Under the pieces are notes generated by a model that was not told the origin of the DNA, made no database searches, and was given only the letters and a program-made list of their open reading frames with translations. 9,089 nt of DNA from Chloroflexota bacterium (GTDB lineage Bacteria; Chloroflexota; Dehalococcoidia; Lucifugimonadales; JADFKI01): positions 1 through 9,089 of the forward strand of contig JADFKI010000146.1 in NCBI GenBank assembly GCA_022565015.1. Reading direction: 5' to 3'. Position numbers and translations under genes: made by a program. This document shows, one piece after another, positions 1-6,526 of the stretch. Position 1 is the stretch's first letter. Each line of letters opens with the position of its first letter.

Positions 1-369
1 CCTCTCATGACGAACCAGGACGGTATCATTACCGAGTGCAAGGGCGCGAACTTCATGTTTGCCAAGGACGGCCGGATCAAGCTGCCCGACCGCGGCAACG
101 TGCTGCCCGGCGTGAGTATGCACACGGTCCTGGAGCTTGTGGATTCGCTGGGGCTTGGGGTTGACGAGGGCGAGTATTCGCCTTACGACGTGTACGAGGC
201 CGACGAGGCGTTCGTATCGAGCACGCGCTACTGCATGCTGCCGGTGGCATCCCTGAACGGCTACGCTCTTGGAGAGGATATTCCAGGACCGCTGACGTCC
301 CGGCTTCTGGACGCGTGGCGTGATCAGGTCGGCATGGACTTCGTTCAGCAGGCACTGGACGCGATTTAG
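1..369 (+). CDS. Fold-type IV PLP-dependent aminotransferase (BCAT/D-amino-acid aminotransferase-like), 3' end only
   Basis: The frame is open from the first base and reads into a typical C-terminal half of a class-IV aminotransferase, so the start lies outside the window. The ATG at 7 is internal. The segment GIITECKGANFMF matches the family's E-x(4)-N-x-F signature that packs around the PLP cofactor. It is followed by the LPDRGNVLPGV strand-turn, which resembles the 'ILPGITR' region of branched-chain aminotransferases. The later VSSTRYCMLPVASLNG stretch sits where classical IlvE has the TGTAAEV phosphate-binding loop, and it looks more like the BCAT-like or D-amino-acid transaminase relatives. 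The substrate therefore cannot be assigned. The catalytic Lys is upstream of the window. The TAG stop coincides with the left edge of a palindromic repeat, so the last codons may have been reshaped by that insertion. Confidence 0.85.
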   Translation, partial: PLMTNQDGIITECKGANFMFAKDGRIKLPDRGNVLPGVSMHTVLELVDSLGLGVDEGEYSPYDVYEADEAFVSSTRYCMLPVASLNGYALGEDIPGPLTSRLLDAWRDQVGMDFVQQALDAI

Positions 370-581
370 CGCCTATCCGAAAACCTCATTTGGACGTTTT
401 ACGGTCCTTCGACAGTGCTCTCCGTTGCGACGGAGTCCGAAGATATTCTGTTCAAAGAGTCGGACAGGACGAACGGAAGATTGCCCGTTCGTGGTGTCCG
501 ACTCCTCATAATGTATATCTTCGGACTCCGCTTCTGCGGAGAGCTTGTCGAACCATTCGTGGCAGTTTTCGGATAGGCTCT
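369..581. repeat. Palindromic MITE-like element, copy 1 (213 bp)
   Basis: The ends are inverted repeats: GCCTATCCGAAAAC near 371-384 and GTTTTCGGATAGGC at 565-578. TA dinucleotides flank the element at 367-368 and 582-583, which suggests a TA target duplication of the IS630/Tc1-mariner kind. Self-complementarity continues inward. The segment at 408-425 pairs with 537-552, 432-446 pairs with 515-529, and an inner hairpin spans 457-504 around AAGATTGC. The whole element could therefore fold as one long, slightly imperfect hairpin. No transposase is encoded, and short open frames on both strands are by-products of the palindrome. The outermost left bases (AGCGCC, against AGAGCC in copy 2) are degenerate. 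The family relationship is inferred from structure only. Confidence 0.8.
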
Positions 582-717
582 TAACAAACGGGAGATATCG
601 AAATATGCACATATCTGTACGCCCCCAGGCTGCCGCAACGGTTATGGCTTTGCTATTTGCCCACGCATTTCCGGTCCCACGTGTTCCAAAAAACGGCTCC
701 GAAGCCAGCGGTCAAGG

Positions 718-1212
718 ATGATGAGCTCAGAGACCTCCTGGACTGATAAAGCCAAAAAGCTGGTGGCGTACCACTCGGAAGCGCAGGACTTCATCCGTAG
801 AGCGGGCGACGAGCTTCCGGTCTCACCGGACGACGCCCTCACGTTGGGCCGCCTTTGGGAGGAGGCGGACGGGCTCGACGAGCTGGTCTGCACCCTGCTG
901 GACCAGCTCAATAACGACCTGCTGAAGGGCGAGGCCGAGTTCGACACGACGCGAGGTGCTTCGGTGCGCCGTTCCAGGCTGGACCAGCAGGAAACCCTCT
1001 TCTACGACTGCACCTGGTCGCTGACGTGGGGAGGCTGCTCAGTGGTGGTCAATCTGTCCGTAGAGGGCAAAACATCGCTCTACGAGGCCCAGGTGGCGGC
1101 AGGCTCGGCAAATGAAGTACATCCAGTGTCCCATCCCATATCCGAGAGCGCCCTCAAGGCCGCGCTTGTGTCTGCGTATGTGGCGGAGGCGACTCGATCT
1201 CCCGCGCAGTGA
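718..1212 (+). CDS. Hypothetical protein of 164 residues, family not recognised
   Basis: I do not recognise this protein. The N-terminal half (about residues 8-85) is rich in Ala, Glu, Asp and Leu and looks helical. The second half (about 95-135, around FYDCTWSLTWGGCSVVVNLSVEG) alternates polar and hydrophobic residues like a beta-sheet domain. The end is helical again. There is no signal peptide, membrane segment or clear catalytic motif; three Cys residues are visible. Codon use is GC-rich at third positions, like the surrounding genes, which supports real coding. Two ATG codons stand in tandem at 718 and 721. The nearest purine-rich sequence (AAGG, 714-717) is too close to be a good ribosome site for the first, so the start is uncertain by a few codons. 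The gene stands alone between the two copies of a palindromic MITE-like element. Confidence 0.6.
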   Translation: MMSSETSWTDKAKKLVAYHSEAQDFIRRAGDELPVSPDDALTLGRLWEEADGLDELVCTLLDQLNNDLLKGEAEFDTTRGASVRRSRLDQQETLFYDCTWSLTWGGCSVVVNLSVEGKTSLYEAQVAAGSANEVHPVSHPISESALKAALVSAYVAEATRSPAQ

Positions 1213-1394
1213 CTCTCAATTAAGGGCACGCAGGCAGGGCACGCAGGCCCACTTTCGGACCCGGCGCCGAATCAGCCCTTAACCCGTGTGAGAACCACCT
1301 CCGCCCTGCCCCGGCTAGCACCACCGGCGCCGAAGCGGCCTGCGTCTCCATCATGATCGATGCCCGCCCATATGCGAAATATACCGTCTCGTTA
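1213..1394. other. Intergenic spacer with a 13-bp tandem duplication
   Basis: This is non-coding sequence between the hypothetical gene and the second palindromic element. The only clear structure is a perfect tandem pair of AGGGCACGCAGGC at 1223-1248. I see no convincing hairpin with a T-tract that would terminate the upstream gene, and no RNA gene. Confidence 0.5.
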
Positions 1395-1760
1395 AGAGCC
1401 TATCCGAAAACCTCATTTGGACGTCTTACGGTCCTTCGACAATGCTCTCCGCAGCGGCGGTCCGATGGATCGGACTCCGAAGATATTCCTCATAGGAGTC
1501 GGAGAGTCCGGCGATAAACATTCCTAGCAGGTTGTCGAAAAACTCTTTCCACAATCCCTTTGGCACTCTTTCAAGTAAGGAAAAGGAAGATAATTGTATC
1601 TGAGGGACACCCTCAGACTCCCGGCAAAGGGGATTGGCCCCTCTGCACTCCCCATTTTTCATCAGCCTGCTAGGAGTCGGACAGGACGAACGGAAGATTG
1701 CCCGTTCGTGGTCTGCCTGAGGCGGATCGAACCATTCGTGGCAGTTTTCGGACAGGCTCT
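1395..1760. repeat. Palindromic MITE-like element, copy 2 (366 bp, interrupted by a nested element)
   Basis: This element has the same termini and core as the copy at 369-581. It starts AGAGCCTATCCGAAAACCTC and ends GTTTTCGGACAGGCTCT. TA flanks it at 1393-1394 and 1761-1762. The 'GGACAGGACGAACGGAAGAT' core and the GGTCCTTCGACA and GAACCATTCGTGGCAG segments are shared almost base for base with copy 1. It is longer because a separate 144-bp element sits inside it and because the left arm carries extra sequence, including a small GTCCGATGGATCGGAC palindrome near 1465-1480. A 120-residue minus-strand open frame crossing it is not treated as a gene, since it only spans repeat sequence. Confidence 0.8.
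1527..1670. repeat. Nested MITE-like element (144 bp) inside palindromic copy 2
   Basis: The inverted termini are GCAGGTTGTCGAAAAAC at the left and, read on the other strand from the right end, GCAGGCTGATGAAAAATG. TA flanks both sides (1525-1526 and 1671-1672). Removing the element with one TA rejoins ATTCC-TA-GGAGTCGG, giving the GAGTCGGACAGG core as it appears in the uninterrupted copy 1. The interior holds two small hairpins, GAGGG-ACA-CCCTC and a GGGG/CCCC pair around ATTGG, and no coding capacity. The ends differ from those of the host element, so this is a second family. The TA duplication again suggests IS630-type mobilisation, which is inferred. Confidence 0.7.
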
Positions 1761-1762
1761 TA

Positions 1763-1886
1763 GTCGTGTATCCATAAACACGCGTCATACGCTCCCTTAG
1801 GCTATGCCTCAGTCATTGCGCGGTGCTCGCCTGCCTCCGGACGCTGTCTCTCCGTCTACTGTACTCGTATACGGCATTTTCGCTAC
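1763..1886. other. Intergenic spacer upstream of the ybeY promoter
   Basis: This is a non-coding stretch between the right end of the second palindromic element and the promoter at 1887-1914. I see no gene, RNA or strong hairpin in it, only the short CGTATACG palindrome near 1866-1873. Confidence 0.4.
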
Positions 1887-1914
1887 TTCGCATACGGCGA
1901 CGCCCGGTTATAAT
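1887..1914 (+). promoter_or_regulatory. Sigma70-type promoter of the ybeY-dnaX-ybaB-recR operon
   Basis: There is a perfect TATAAT -10 box at 1909-1914. It is preceded at a 16-bp spacing by TTCGCA (1887-1892), a 4 of 6 match to the -35 consensus. Transcription would start near 1921, only about 15-25 bases before the ybeY start. No other comparable promoter is seen until recO, so it probably drives the whole housekeeping cluster. Confidence 0.6.
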
Positions 1915-1934
1915 GTCCGTACTAACCTGGTGAG

Positions 1935-2474
1935 TTGCGGATATTGGAAGCCAGAGGCCAAAGAATCTTCAAGATAAGCACGCATGTCTTCGAGCAGTTC
2001 GAAGACCTCGTTCCCAATGACTTATTGGAGCGAGTCGGCGAGGTCGTATTGGCGAGGGAGAGCGCCCAGTCCACCAGGGAGCTCAGCGTGGTCATCGCCG
2101 ACGATGACACGGTCAGGAAGCTGAACAAGTACCACCGTGGACTGGATGAAACTACGGACGTGCTCTCGTTTGCTTTTGACCATGAGGGGGAATATTATGG
2201 TGAAGACGAGCCCAGCTCCGAGTATTCACGCGACATCGAGTTCGTGATGCCTCCAGGGGAGGCCGAGGGGCTGGGAGAAGTCATAATCTCCTATCCACAG
2301 GCTGAGCGACAGGCCCAGGCCGCCGGACACTCCGTTGTCAGAGAGCTTGCCCACCTTTTGGCCCACGGAATATTGCATCTTTTAGGCTATGACCACCTGG
2401 AAGATAAAGACGAAGCGGTGATGCAGGCCAAAGAGGCGGATGTGCCGGCGCAGGTGTTGAACGAAGATGAGTGA
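1935..2474 (+). CDS. ybeY: Endoribonuclease YbeY (rRNA maturation factor)
   Basis: YbeY is a zinc-dependent single-strand endoribonuclease acting in 16S rRNA 3'-end maturation and ribosome quality control in the cytoplasm. The diagnostic zinc motif is present as HGILHLLGYDH (residues 144-154, ligands His144, His148 and His154). The conserved DETTDVLSF (71-79) and LGEVIISYP (113-121) blocks are also present. An acidic loop of about 30 residues lies between them, so the protein (179 residues) is longer than the E. coli one (155). An in-frame TAA at 1923 forces a TTG start, either at 1935 or at 1944. The GGTGAG at 1929-1934 is too close to the first but lies 9 bases before the second, so 1944 is a real alternative. 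The 3' end overlaps dnaX by 8 bases. Confidence 0.95.
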   Translation: MRILEARGQRIFKISTHVFEQFEDLVPNDLLERVGEVVLARESAQSTRELSVVIADDDTVRKLNKYHRGLDETTDVLSFAFDHEGEYYGEDEPSSEYSRDIEFVMPPGEAEGLGEVIISYPQAERQAQAAGHSVVRELAHLLAHGILHLLGYDHLEDKDEAVMQAKEADVPAQVLNEDE

Positions 2475-4104
2475 AGTCTTCTACCGCAGGTGGCGCCCAC
2501 GCAAACTCGGGGATGTGGTCGGCCAGGACTCGATAACCAATACCCTGCGACAGGCGGTGGTGCAGGGCAAGGTCGCCCACGCCTACCTGTTTTGCGGAAG
2601 CCGCGGCACCGGAAAGACGAGCACCGCGAGGATTCTTGCCAAGGCGGTCAACTGCCTGTCTCCCGAGAACGGCGAGCCGGACAACCAGTGTTCGATCTGC
2701 GTGTCCATCAACGAGGGCAGGGCGCTGGACCTCATCGAGATAGACGCCGCGAGCAACCGTGGTATCGACGACATCCGCAACCTGAGCGACAAGATTCGTT
2801 ACTCGCCCAACGAGGCGCGCTACAAGGTCTACATCATCGACGAAGTCCACATGCTCACGGAGCCCGCCTTCAACGCGCTGCTGAAGACCCTCGAAGAGCC
2901 GCCGAGTCACGCCATCTTCATTCTAGCCACCACCGAGGCGCACAAGGTCCCCCTGACGATAATATCGAGATGCCAGCGCTTCGAGTTTCGTCGCATCCCT
3001 CTGGAAAGAATGGTCGGCAAGCTCGAGGGCATATGCGGGGAAGAGGGCGTCGAGGTGAGCCCGGAGGCCTTCCAGCTGATAGCCCGGACCTCCAACGGCA
3101 GCCTGCGAGACGCGGAGAATCTGCTCGAACAGGTCATCGTCTCATACGGCTCGCCGATATCCGAGGAGAACGTCCGCGACCTGCTCGGCCTTGGCGGGGA
3201 CGAGATGGCGCTGGAGCTGGTGGGTCACATCGTGGGCAGGTCGATCAAGGAGGGCCTGACCCTCATAAACGAGGTAGCCGGACAGGGCAACGACCTTCGG
3301 CAGCTTCATCGGGGCGCCATGGAGTTCCTCAGGGCGGTGCTGCTCTTGAAGACGGGCGCCGCGGCATCTCTGGGTTACCCTGACGAGACGCTGGAGCGAC
3401 TGGTTGAGATTGCCGATACGGCCACGCTCGAGCATACGGTGCTCGCGTTGAAGACGTTCGGCGAGGCCGACTTCAAGAGGGATACGTCGTCTACGCTGCC
3501 TCTGGAGCTCGCCATGGTGCAGTCCAGCACCGAACCGGAGCAGGTTGCCGCGCCACAGCCGCCAGGGCCGGTGACCGCTGAGGCCGCTCGAGAGAGACCA
3601 GCGTCCGCGCCACCTCGGCCGAGCCCGCAGCGTCAGCCGAGCACGCCTAGCGCTGGAGATGCTCCGCCCCCGCCAAGACCTCGGCAAGATGAGCCGGTCC
3701 TCGCTCCATCCGGACCGGTGCCCGAGGAGGCCGGCGCAAGGCTGGAGCACCTGTGGAAAGACATCACGGGCGCACTCAGGCGCGTGGGCACCAGCTACAA
3801 GGTCGGCGGGCTCTTGATCGGTACCCGTGAGCGACAGATAGTGGACGGCGCCGTTATCGTCAGATTCCCGCACCGTTCCAACATGGAGCGCATGGAAAAA
3901 GAGCTCGATGACCCGGAGACGAGGCGTAAGATTAACGAGGTCTTGACGAAGGCGATGGGTTCGCCGTACGAGTTGCAGCTGGAAATGGCGAACGGAGGCA
4001 ACGGCGTGTCGGGCCAGAGCGTTGCCCAGCGCAGCCACCTGGTGCGGGCGGCGCAGTCCATGGGGGCAAGCGTCCTGAGCGAAAAGGAGGAAGAAGAGCA
4101 GTGA
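2467..4104 (+). CDS. dnaX: DNA polymerase III subunit gamma/tau (clamp loader)
   Basis: This is the ATPase subunit of the replicative clamp loader, which opens and places the beta clamp. The N-terminal AAA+ module is complete: YRRWRP start, Walker A GSRGTGKT (44-51), Walker B IIDEVH (123-128), sensor-1 ILATTE (152-157) and the SRC finger (167-169). The zinc insertion keeps Cys63, Cys75 and Cys78, but the usual second Cys is Asp72 (GEPDNQC). Residues about 360-425 form a Pro/Ala/Arg-rich linker, followed by a C-terminal domain (about 425-530). I saw no A-AAA-AAG slippery site, so a frameshifted gamma form is not evident. The start overlaps ybeY (ATGAGTGA), implying translational coupling. The length (545) is within the family's range. 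Confidence 0.97.
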   Translation: MSEVFYRRWRPRKLGDVVGQDSITNTLRQAVVQGKVAHAYLFCGSRGTGKTSTARILAKAVNCLSPENGEPDNQCSICVSINEGRALDLIEIDAASNRGIDDIRNLSDKIRYSPNEARYKVYIIDEVHMLTEPAFNALLKTLEEPPSHAIFILATTEAHKVPLTIISRCQRFEFRRIPLERMVGKLEGICGEEGVEVSPEAFQLIARTSNGSLRDAENLLEQVIVSYGSPISEENVRDLLGLGGDEMALELVGHIVGRSIKEGLTLINEVAGQGNDLRQLHRGAMEFLRAVLLLKTGAAASLGYPDETLERLVEIADTATLEHTVLALKTFGEADFKRDTSSTLPLELAMVQSSTEPEQVAAPQPPGPVTAEAARERPASAPPRPSPQRQPSTPSAGDAPPPPRPRQDEPVLAPSGPVPEEAGARLEHLWKDITGALRRVGTSYKVGGLLIGTRERQIVDGAVIVRFPHRSNMERMEKELDDPETRRKINEVLTKAMGSPYELQLEMANGGNGVSGQSVAQRSHLVRAAQSMGASVLSEKEEEEQ

Positions 4105-4409
4105 TGAATCGAAAGATGCTCCGCCAGGCACAGGAGCTTCAAAAGCAGATGTTGAAGATGCAGGAGGAGCTGGAGAGCGCCACGGTGGAGGCGTCCGTCG
4201 GTGGCGGAGTCGTAAAGGTCGTCGTGAGCGGAAAGATGAAGATCGAGTCGCTGACCATCGACCCCGATGCGGTCAGTCCCGACGACGTCGAGATGCTGCA
4301 GGACCTGGTCATGGCCGCGGTCAACGAGGGCATGGAGAAGGCGCAGGAGATGGCCCAGTCCAAGATGGGCGCGCTCACCGGCGGCCTGAACATCCCCGGG
4401 CTGACGTAG
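4104..4409 (+). CDS. ybaB: YbaB/EbfC family nucleoid-associated DNA-binding protein
   Basis: This is a small dimeric DNA-binding protein of the YbaB/EbfC family, commonly encoded between dnaX and recR. The sequence shows the N-terminal coiled helix (MLRQAQELQKQMLKMQEEL), then the central sheet with VEASVGGGVVKVVVSGKMKIESLTIDP, then a C-terminal helix with Met-rich DLVMAAVNEGMEKAQEM, all as in the family. It has 101 residues. The chosen ATG at 4104 overlaps the dnaX stop (TGATG). The AAGGAGG at 4084-4090 lies 13 bases upstream. A GTG at 4101, giving one extra residue, sits 10 bases from it and cannot be excluded. The precise role (nucleoid organisation or help to RecR) is not settled from sequence. 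Confidence 0.93.
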   Translation: MNRKMLRQAQELQKQMLKMQEELESATVEASVGGGVVKVVVSGKMKIESLTIDPDAVSPDDVEMLQDLVMAAVNEGMEKAQEMAQSKMGALTGGLNIPGLT

Positions 4410-4417
4410 GTTTACGC

Positions 4418-5029
4418 ATGACCACTGACGGCACATCCGGCGTTGCGCCCGTGGCGAGGCTCGTGGACGAGTTCCACAAGCTGCCCGGCATAGGGCCCAA
4501 GAGCGCCCAGCGACTGACCTACTACATGATCCGAATGCCCGAAGAGGACGCACGCTCCCTGGCCGAAGCCATCATCGCGGTCAAGGAAAGGGTGATTCTC
4601 TGCTCCCAGTGCTTCAACATCACGGAGGCCGACCCCTGTGGCATCTGCTCCAGCCCAACACGCGACAGGTCCCGAATCTGCGTCGTCGAAGAGGCGCTGG
4701 ACGTCCTGGCCATGGAGCGGACTCATTCGTTCAAAGGCCTTTACCACGTACTGCACGGCGTGATATCGCCAATGAACGGCATAGGCCCCGAAGACCTGAA
4801 GATCGCACCTCTCTTGGAACGACTGAAGGGCAACGAGGTCGAAGAGGTCATCCTGGCAACCAACCCCAATCTCGAGGGAGAGGCGACCTCAATGTACGTG
4901 CACCGCCTCATCGAGCCCCTGGGCATGCGCATCACCCGTCCCGCACGCGGCCTTCCCATGGGCGGCGACCTGGAATACGCCGACGAGGTCACGCTGGCGC
5001 ACGCCATGGAAGGCCGTCAGGACTTCTAG
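4418..5029 (+). CDS. recR: Recombination mediator protein RecR
   Basis: RecR works with RecO and RecF to load RecA on SSB-coated gaps. The 203-residue length and domain order are standard: a helix-hairpin-helix (LPGIGPKSAQRLTYYMI, 22-38), a C4 zinc finger with Cys62, Cys65, Cys74 and Cys77, a Toprim domain from about residue 87 (ICVVEEALDVLAME), the ATNPNLEGEAT motif (147-157), and the C-terminal GLPMGGDLEYADEVTLAHA block (178-196). The conserved ARGLP segment is preceded by Pro (RPARGLP) where I would expect a hydrophobic residue, a minor oddity. The ATG lies 8 bases after the ybaB stop. Co-transcription with dnaX and ybaB is the common arrangement in bacteria. Confidence 0.97.
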   Translation: MTTDGTSGVAPVARLVDEFHKLPGIGPKSAQRLTYYMIRMPEEDARSLAEAIIAVKERVILCSQCFNITEADPCGICSSPTRDRSRICVVEEALDVLAMERTHSFKGLYHVLHGVISPMNGIGPEDLKIAPLLERLKGNEVEEVILATNPNLEGEATSMYVHRLIEPLGMRITRPARGLPMGGDLEYADEVTLAHAMEGRQDF

Positions 5030-5053
5030 CTGTATTTCTTCCCCCCATGGCGG

Positions 5054-5059
5054 TACAAT
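5054..5059 (+). promoter_or_regulatory. Probable -10 element for recO
   Basis: TACAAT lies in the short recR-recO gap. The -35 position (around 5031-5036, TGTATT) matches poorly. A start near 5066 would leave a leader of only about 9 bases before the recO ATG. That stretch has no Shine-Dalgarno sequence (CTCAGCCAGCC), consistent with a near-leaderless message. Confidence 0.35.
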
Positions 5060-5074
5060 TTACCTCAGCCAGCC

Positions 5075-5839
5075 ATGAATACACCAAGGATTCGCACATA
5101 TAAGACCGAGGCGGTCGTCCTCAAGCAGACGCCGTTGAGCGAAGCCGACCGCATACTTACGCTTCTGACGCCGGACCTTGGGAAGGTGCGGGCCGTTGCC
5201 AAGGGTGTTCGTCGCACCAAGAGCAGGCTTGCCGGACACCTGGAGCTGCTGAGCCACGCTTCGGTTTCGCTGACGATGGGCCGAAACCTGGACACGGTCA
5301 ACGAGGCCCAGGGATTGAACAGCTTCCGTGCCGTGCGGGACGATCTTCAGCGGGTCTCGATGGGCCTCTACATCGCCGAGCTGACCGACGCCTTTTCGAC
5401 GGAGGGGGCAGCCAGCTACTCACTGTTCCACAGGGTTCTTCGGACGTTGAGCTGGCTGGAAAACGCTCAAAATCCAGAGCTTCTCGTCCGCCATTTTGAG
5501 CTTCACTTGCTCGTTGACTCGGGGTACGAGCCGGAGATCATCGACTGCGTGGAGTGCCGGGAGACGCTGGAGCCTGCAGATCACCTCTTCGCGCCAATGA
5601 GCGGCGGCGTCCTGTGTCCAGGCTGTCGCAAGCACTCCAGCGAAGCGCTGATACCGCTGTCCATGAACGCCATGAAGGTCTTCAGGTTCCTGCGGCGCGA
5701 AAGCCTCTACGATAAGGCAGATACCCTGGAGGTAGCGCCCTCGCTCGTCTCGGAGTTGGAGCGCCTCCTAAGGAATTACATACGGTTCATTCTGGAGAAG
5801 GAGCTCAAGAGCGCCGAGTTCATGAACCTGGTGCGGTAG
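5075..5839 (+). CDS. recO: DNA repair protein RecO
   Basis: RecO anneals complementary strands and, with RecR, displaces SSB so that RecA can load. The N-terminal OB-fold begins with the typical YKTEAVVLKQTPLSEADRIL (residues 9-28) and continues through GKVRAVAKGVRR and SRLAGHLELLS. The helical C-terminal domain follows, with a four-Cys zinc site at Cys158, Cys161, Cys181 and Cys184 (CVEC and CPGC). The protein ends in LEKELKSAEFMNLVR. It has 254 residues, normal for the family. The gene starts 45 bases after recR and may also be transcribed by read-through. No ribosome-binding site is visible before the ATG. It converges with the nitrile hydratase-like operon, whose last stop is 25 bases away, and no clear terminator separates them. 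Confidence 0.93.
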   Translation: MNTPRIRTYKTEAVVLKQTPLSEADRILTLLTPDLGKVRAVAKGVRRTKSRLAGHLELLSHASVSLTMGRNLDTVNEAQGLNSFRAVRDDLQRVSMGLYIAELTDAFSTEGAASYSLFHRVLRTLSWLENAQNPELLVRHFELHLLVDSGYEPEIIDCVECRETLEPADHLFAPMSGGVLCPGCRKHSSEALIPLSMNAMKVFRFLRRESLYDKADTLEVAPSLVSELERLLRNYIRFILEKELKSAEFMNLVR

Positions 5840-5864
5840 TCCCTCTACGATCGGACAGGCATGC

Positions 5865-6515
5865 CTACCTGGACGCCGGGGCAGGCGTCAGCGGGCTGCT
5901 CACGCCGATCATGCTGTCGCGCGTCACGAGCTTTACGAGCTCATCCTCGGACATGTCCTCGGTGCCCTCGGGCCTGTTGGGCAATACGAGATAGCGGAGG
6001 TCGGCGGTGCTGTCCATGACGCGCACCTCCACGTTCTCAGAAAGATCGAGGCCGAACTCACGCATCACGCCTCTGGGGTCGGTCACGGCGCGGGAGCGGT
6101 ATGACAGGCTCTTGTACCAGTCTGGCGGCAGGCCCAGTAGCGCGCTCGGATAGCAAGAGCACAGTGTGCAGACCACCATGTGGTGAACGTCGGCAGTGTC
6201 CTCCAGTACCCCAAGCTGCGACTCCGGTGGGAGCGTGTAGCCCAGCTCGGCGACGGCCGACCGCGGGTCTTGCAGCAGGCGCTGCTTGAAGCCTTCGTCC
6301 GTCCATGCCCGCGCGACGATTCTTGCGCCGTCGGTGGGGGTCCGAGAGGCGCGAATCTCTACGTGATGCTGCAGGTCCGCCTTGCTCAACAGGCCTTTCT
6401 CGTCGAGTAGCTCTTGCATGGCAAGACTGCGTTTCGCGTGGTAGCCAAGCTCCACGTCTTCCAGCATGCCCTCGTGGTCGTGGTCGTGGTCGTGATCGTG
6501 ATCGCCGTCGGCCAT
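5865..6515 (-). CDS. Cobalt-type nitrile hydratase alpha / thiocyanate hydrolase gamma-like subunit
   Basis: This is the metal-bearing subunit of the nitrile hydratase superfamily, which adds water to a nitrile or related C-N triple bond. The claw motif VCTLCSC (Cys116, Cys119, Ser120, Cys121) is exact. Thr in CTLC marks the cobalt type (iron enzymes have CSLC). The rest of the family core follows: LGLPPDWYKSLSYRSR (127-142), the EFGLDL helix, RYLVLPNRPEGTE (174-186) and VTRDSMIGV (197-205). The usual CYPWP after the claw is CYPSA here, so the active-site wall may differ. Five Asp-His pairs occupy residues 5-14. The ATG at 6515 is chosen because GGAGGG lies just upstream; an upstream ATG at 6608 would run through the neighbouring gene. 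It is the last gene of a three-gene minus-strand operon, 11 bases after the preceding stop. Confidence 0.93.
   Translation of the reverse strand: MADGDHDHDHDHDHEGMLEDVELGYHAKRSLAMQELLDEKGLLSKADLQHHVEIRASRTPTDGARIVARAWTDEGFKQRLLQDPRSAVAELGYTLPPESQLGVLEDTADVHHMVVCTLCSCYPSALLGLPPDWYKSLSYRSRAVTDPRGVMREFGLDLSENVEVRVMDSTADLRYLVLPNRPEGTEDMSEDELVKLVTRDSMIGVSSPLTPAPASR
6474..6503 (-). repeat. Five tandem hexanucleotides (GAYCAC) encoding an Asp-His tract
   Basis: The 5' end of the alpha-subunit gene contains five consecutive 6-bp units, GAT-CAC twice then GAC-CAC three times, giving (Asp-His)5. The near-identical units could change in number by slippage without breaking the frame. Confidence 0.85.
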
Positions 6516-6526
6516 TGTTCCCTCCG

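Noticed and set aside
373..638. Overlapping short open frames on both strands with similar LSEN/CHEWF-like or mirrored sequences
   Set aside because: They come from the self-complementary repeat at 369-581, which leaves frames open on both strands; no ribosome site or domain supports them.
642..947. 101-residue Ser-rich minus-strand open frame opposite the 164-residue gene
   Set aside because: The Ser/Arg-rich composition is that of an antisense shadow, and the plus-strand frame is longer with a more natural composition.
1223..1248. Tandem 13-bp AGGGCACGCAGGC pair as a CRISPR or operator array
   Set aside because: There are only two adjacent units with no spacer and no nearby cas or regulator gene; it is probably a chance local duplication.
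1426..1788. 120-residue minus-strand open frame
   Set aside because: It lies almost wholly in the palindromic element and its nested insert, and its start resembles the open frame in the other copy only because the repeat DNA is shared.
2490..3383. 297-residue plus-strand open frame inside dnaX
   Set aside because: It is an out-of-frame reading with biased Arg/Gly/Pro composition and no motifs; the main frame carries every AAA+ motif.
3142..4131. 329-residue minus-strand open frame opposite dnaX
   Set aside because: It is rich in Arg, His and Leu, as expected of the antisense of GC-rich coding DNA. dnaX on the other strand is unambiguous.
5857..5866. AGGCATGCCT palindrome between recO and the alpha-subunit gene as a terminator
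   Set aside because: The 10-base palindrome leaves almost no loop and has no T-tract on either strand.
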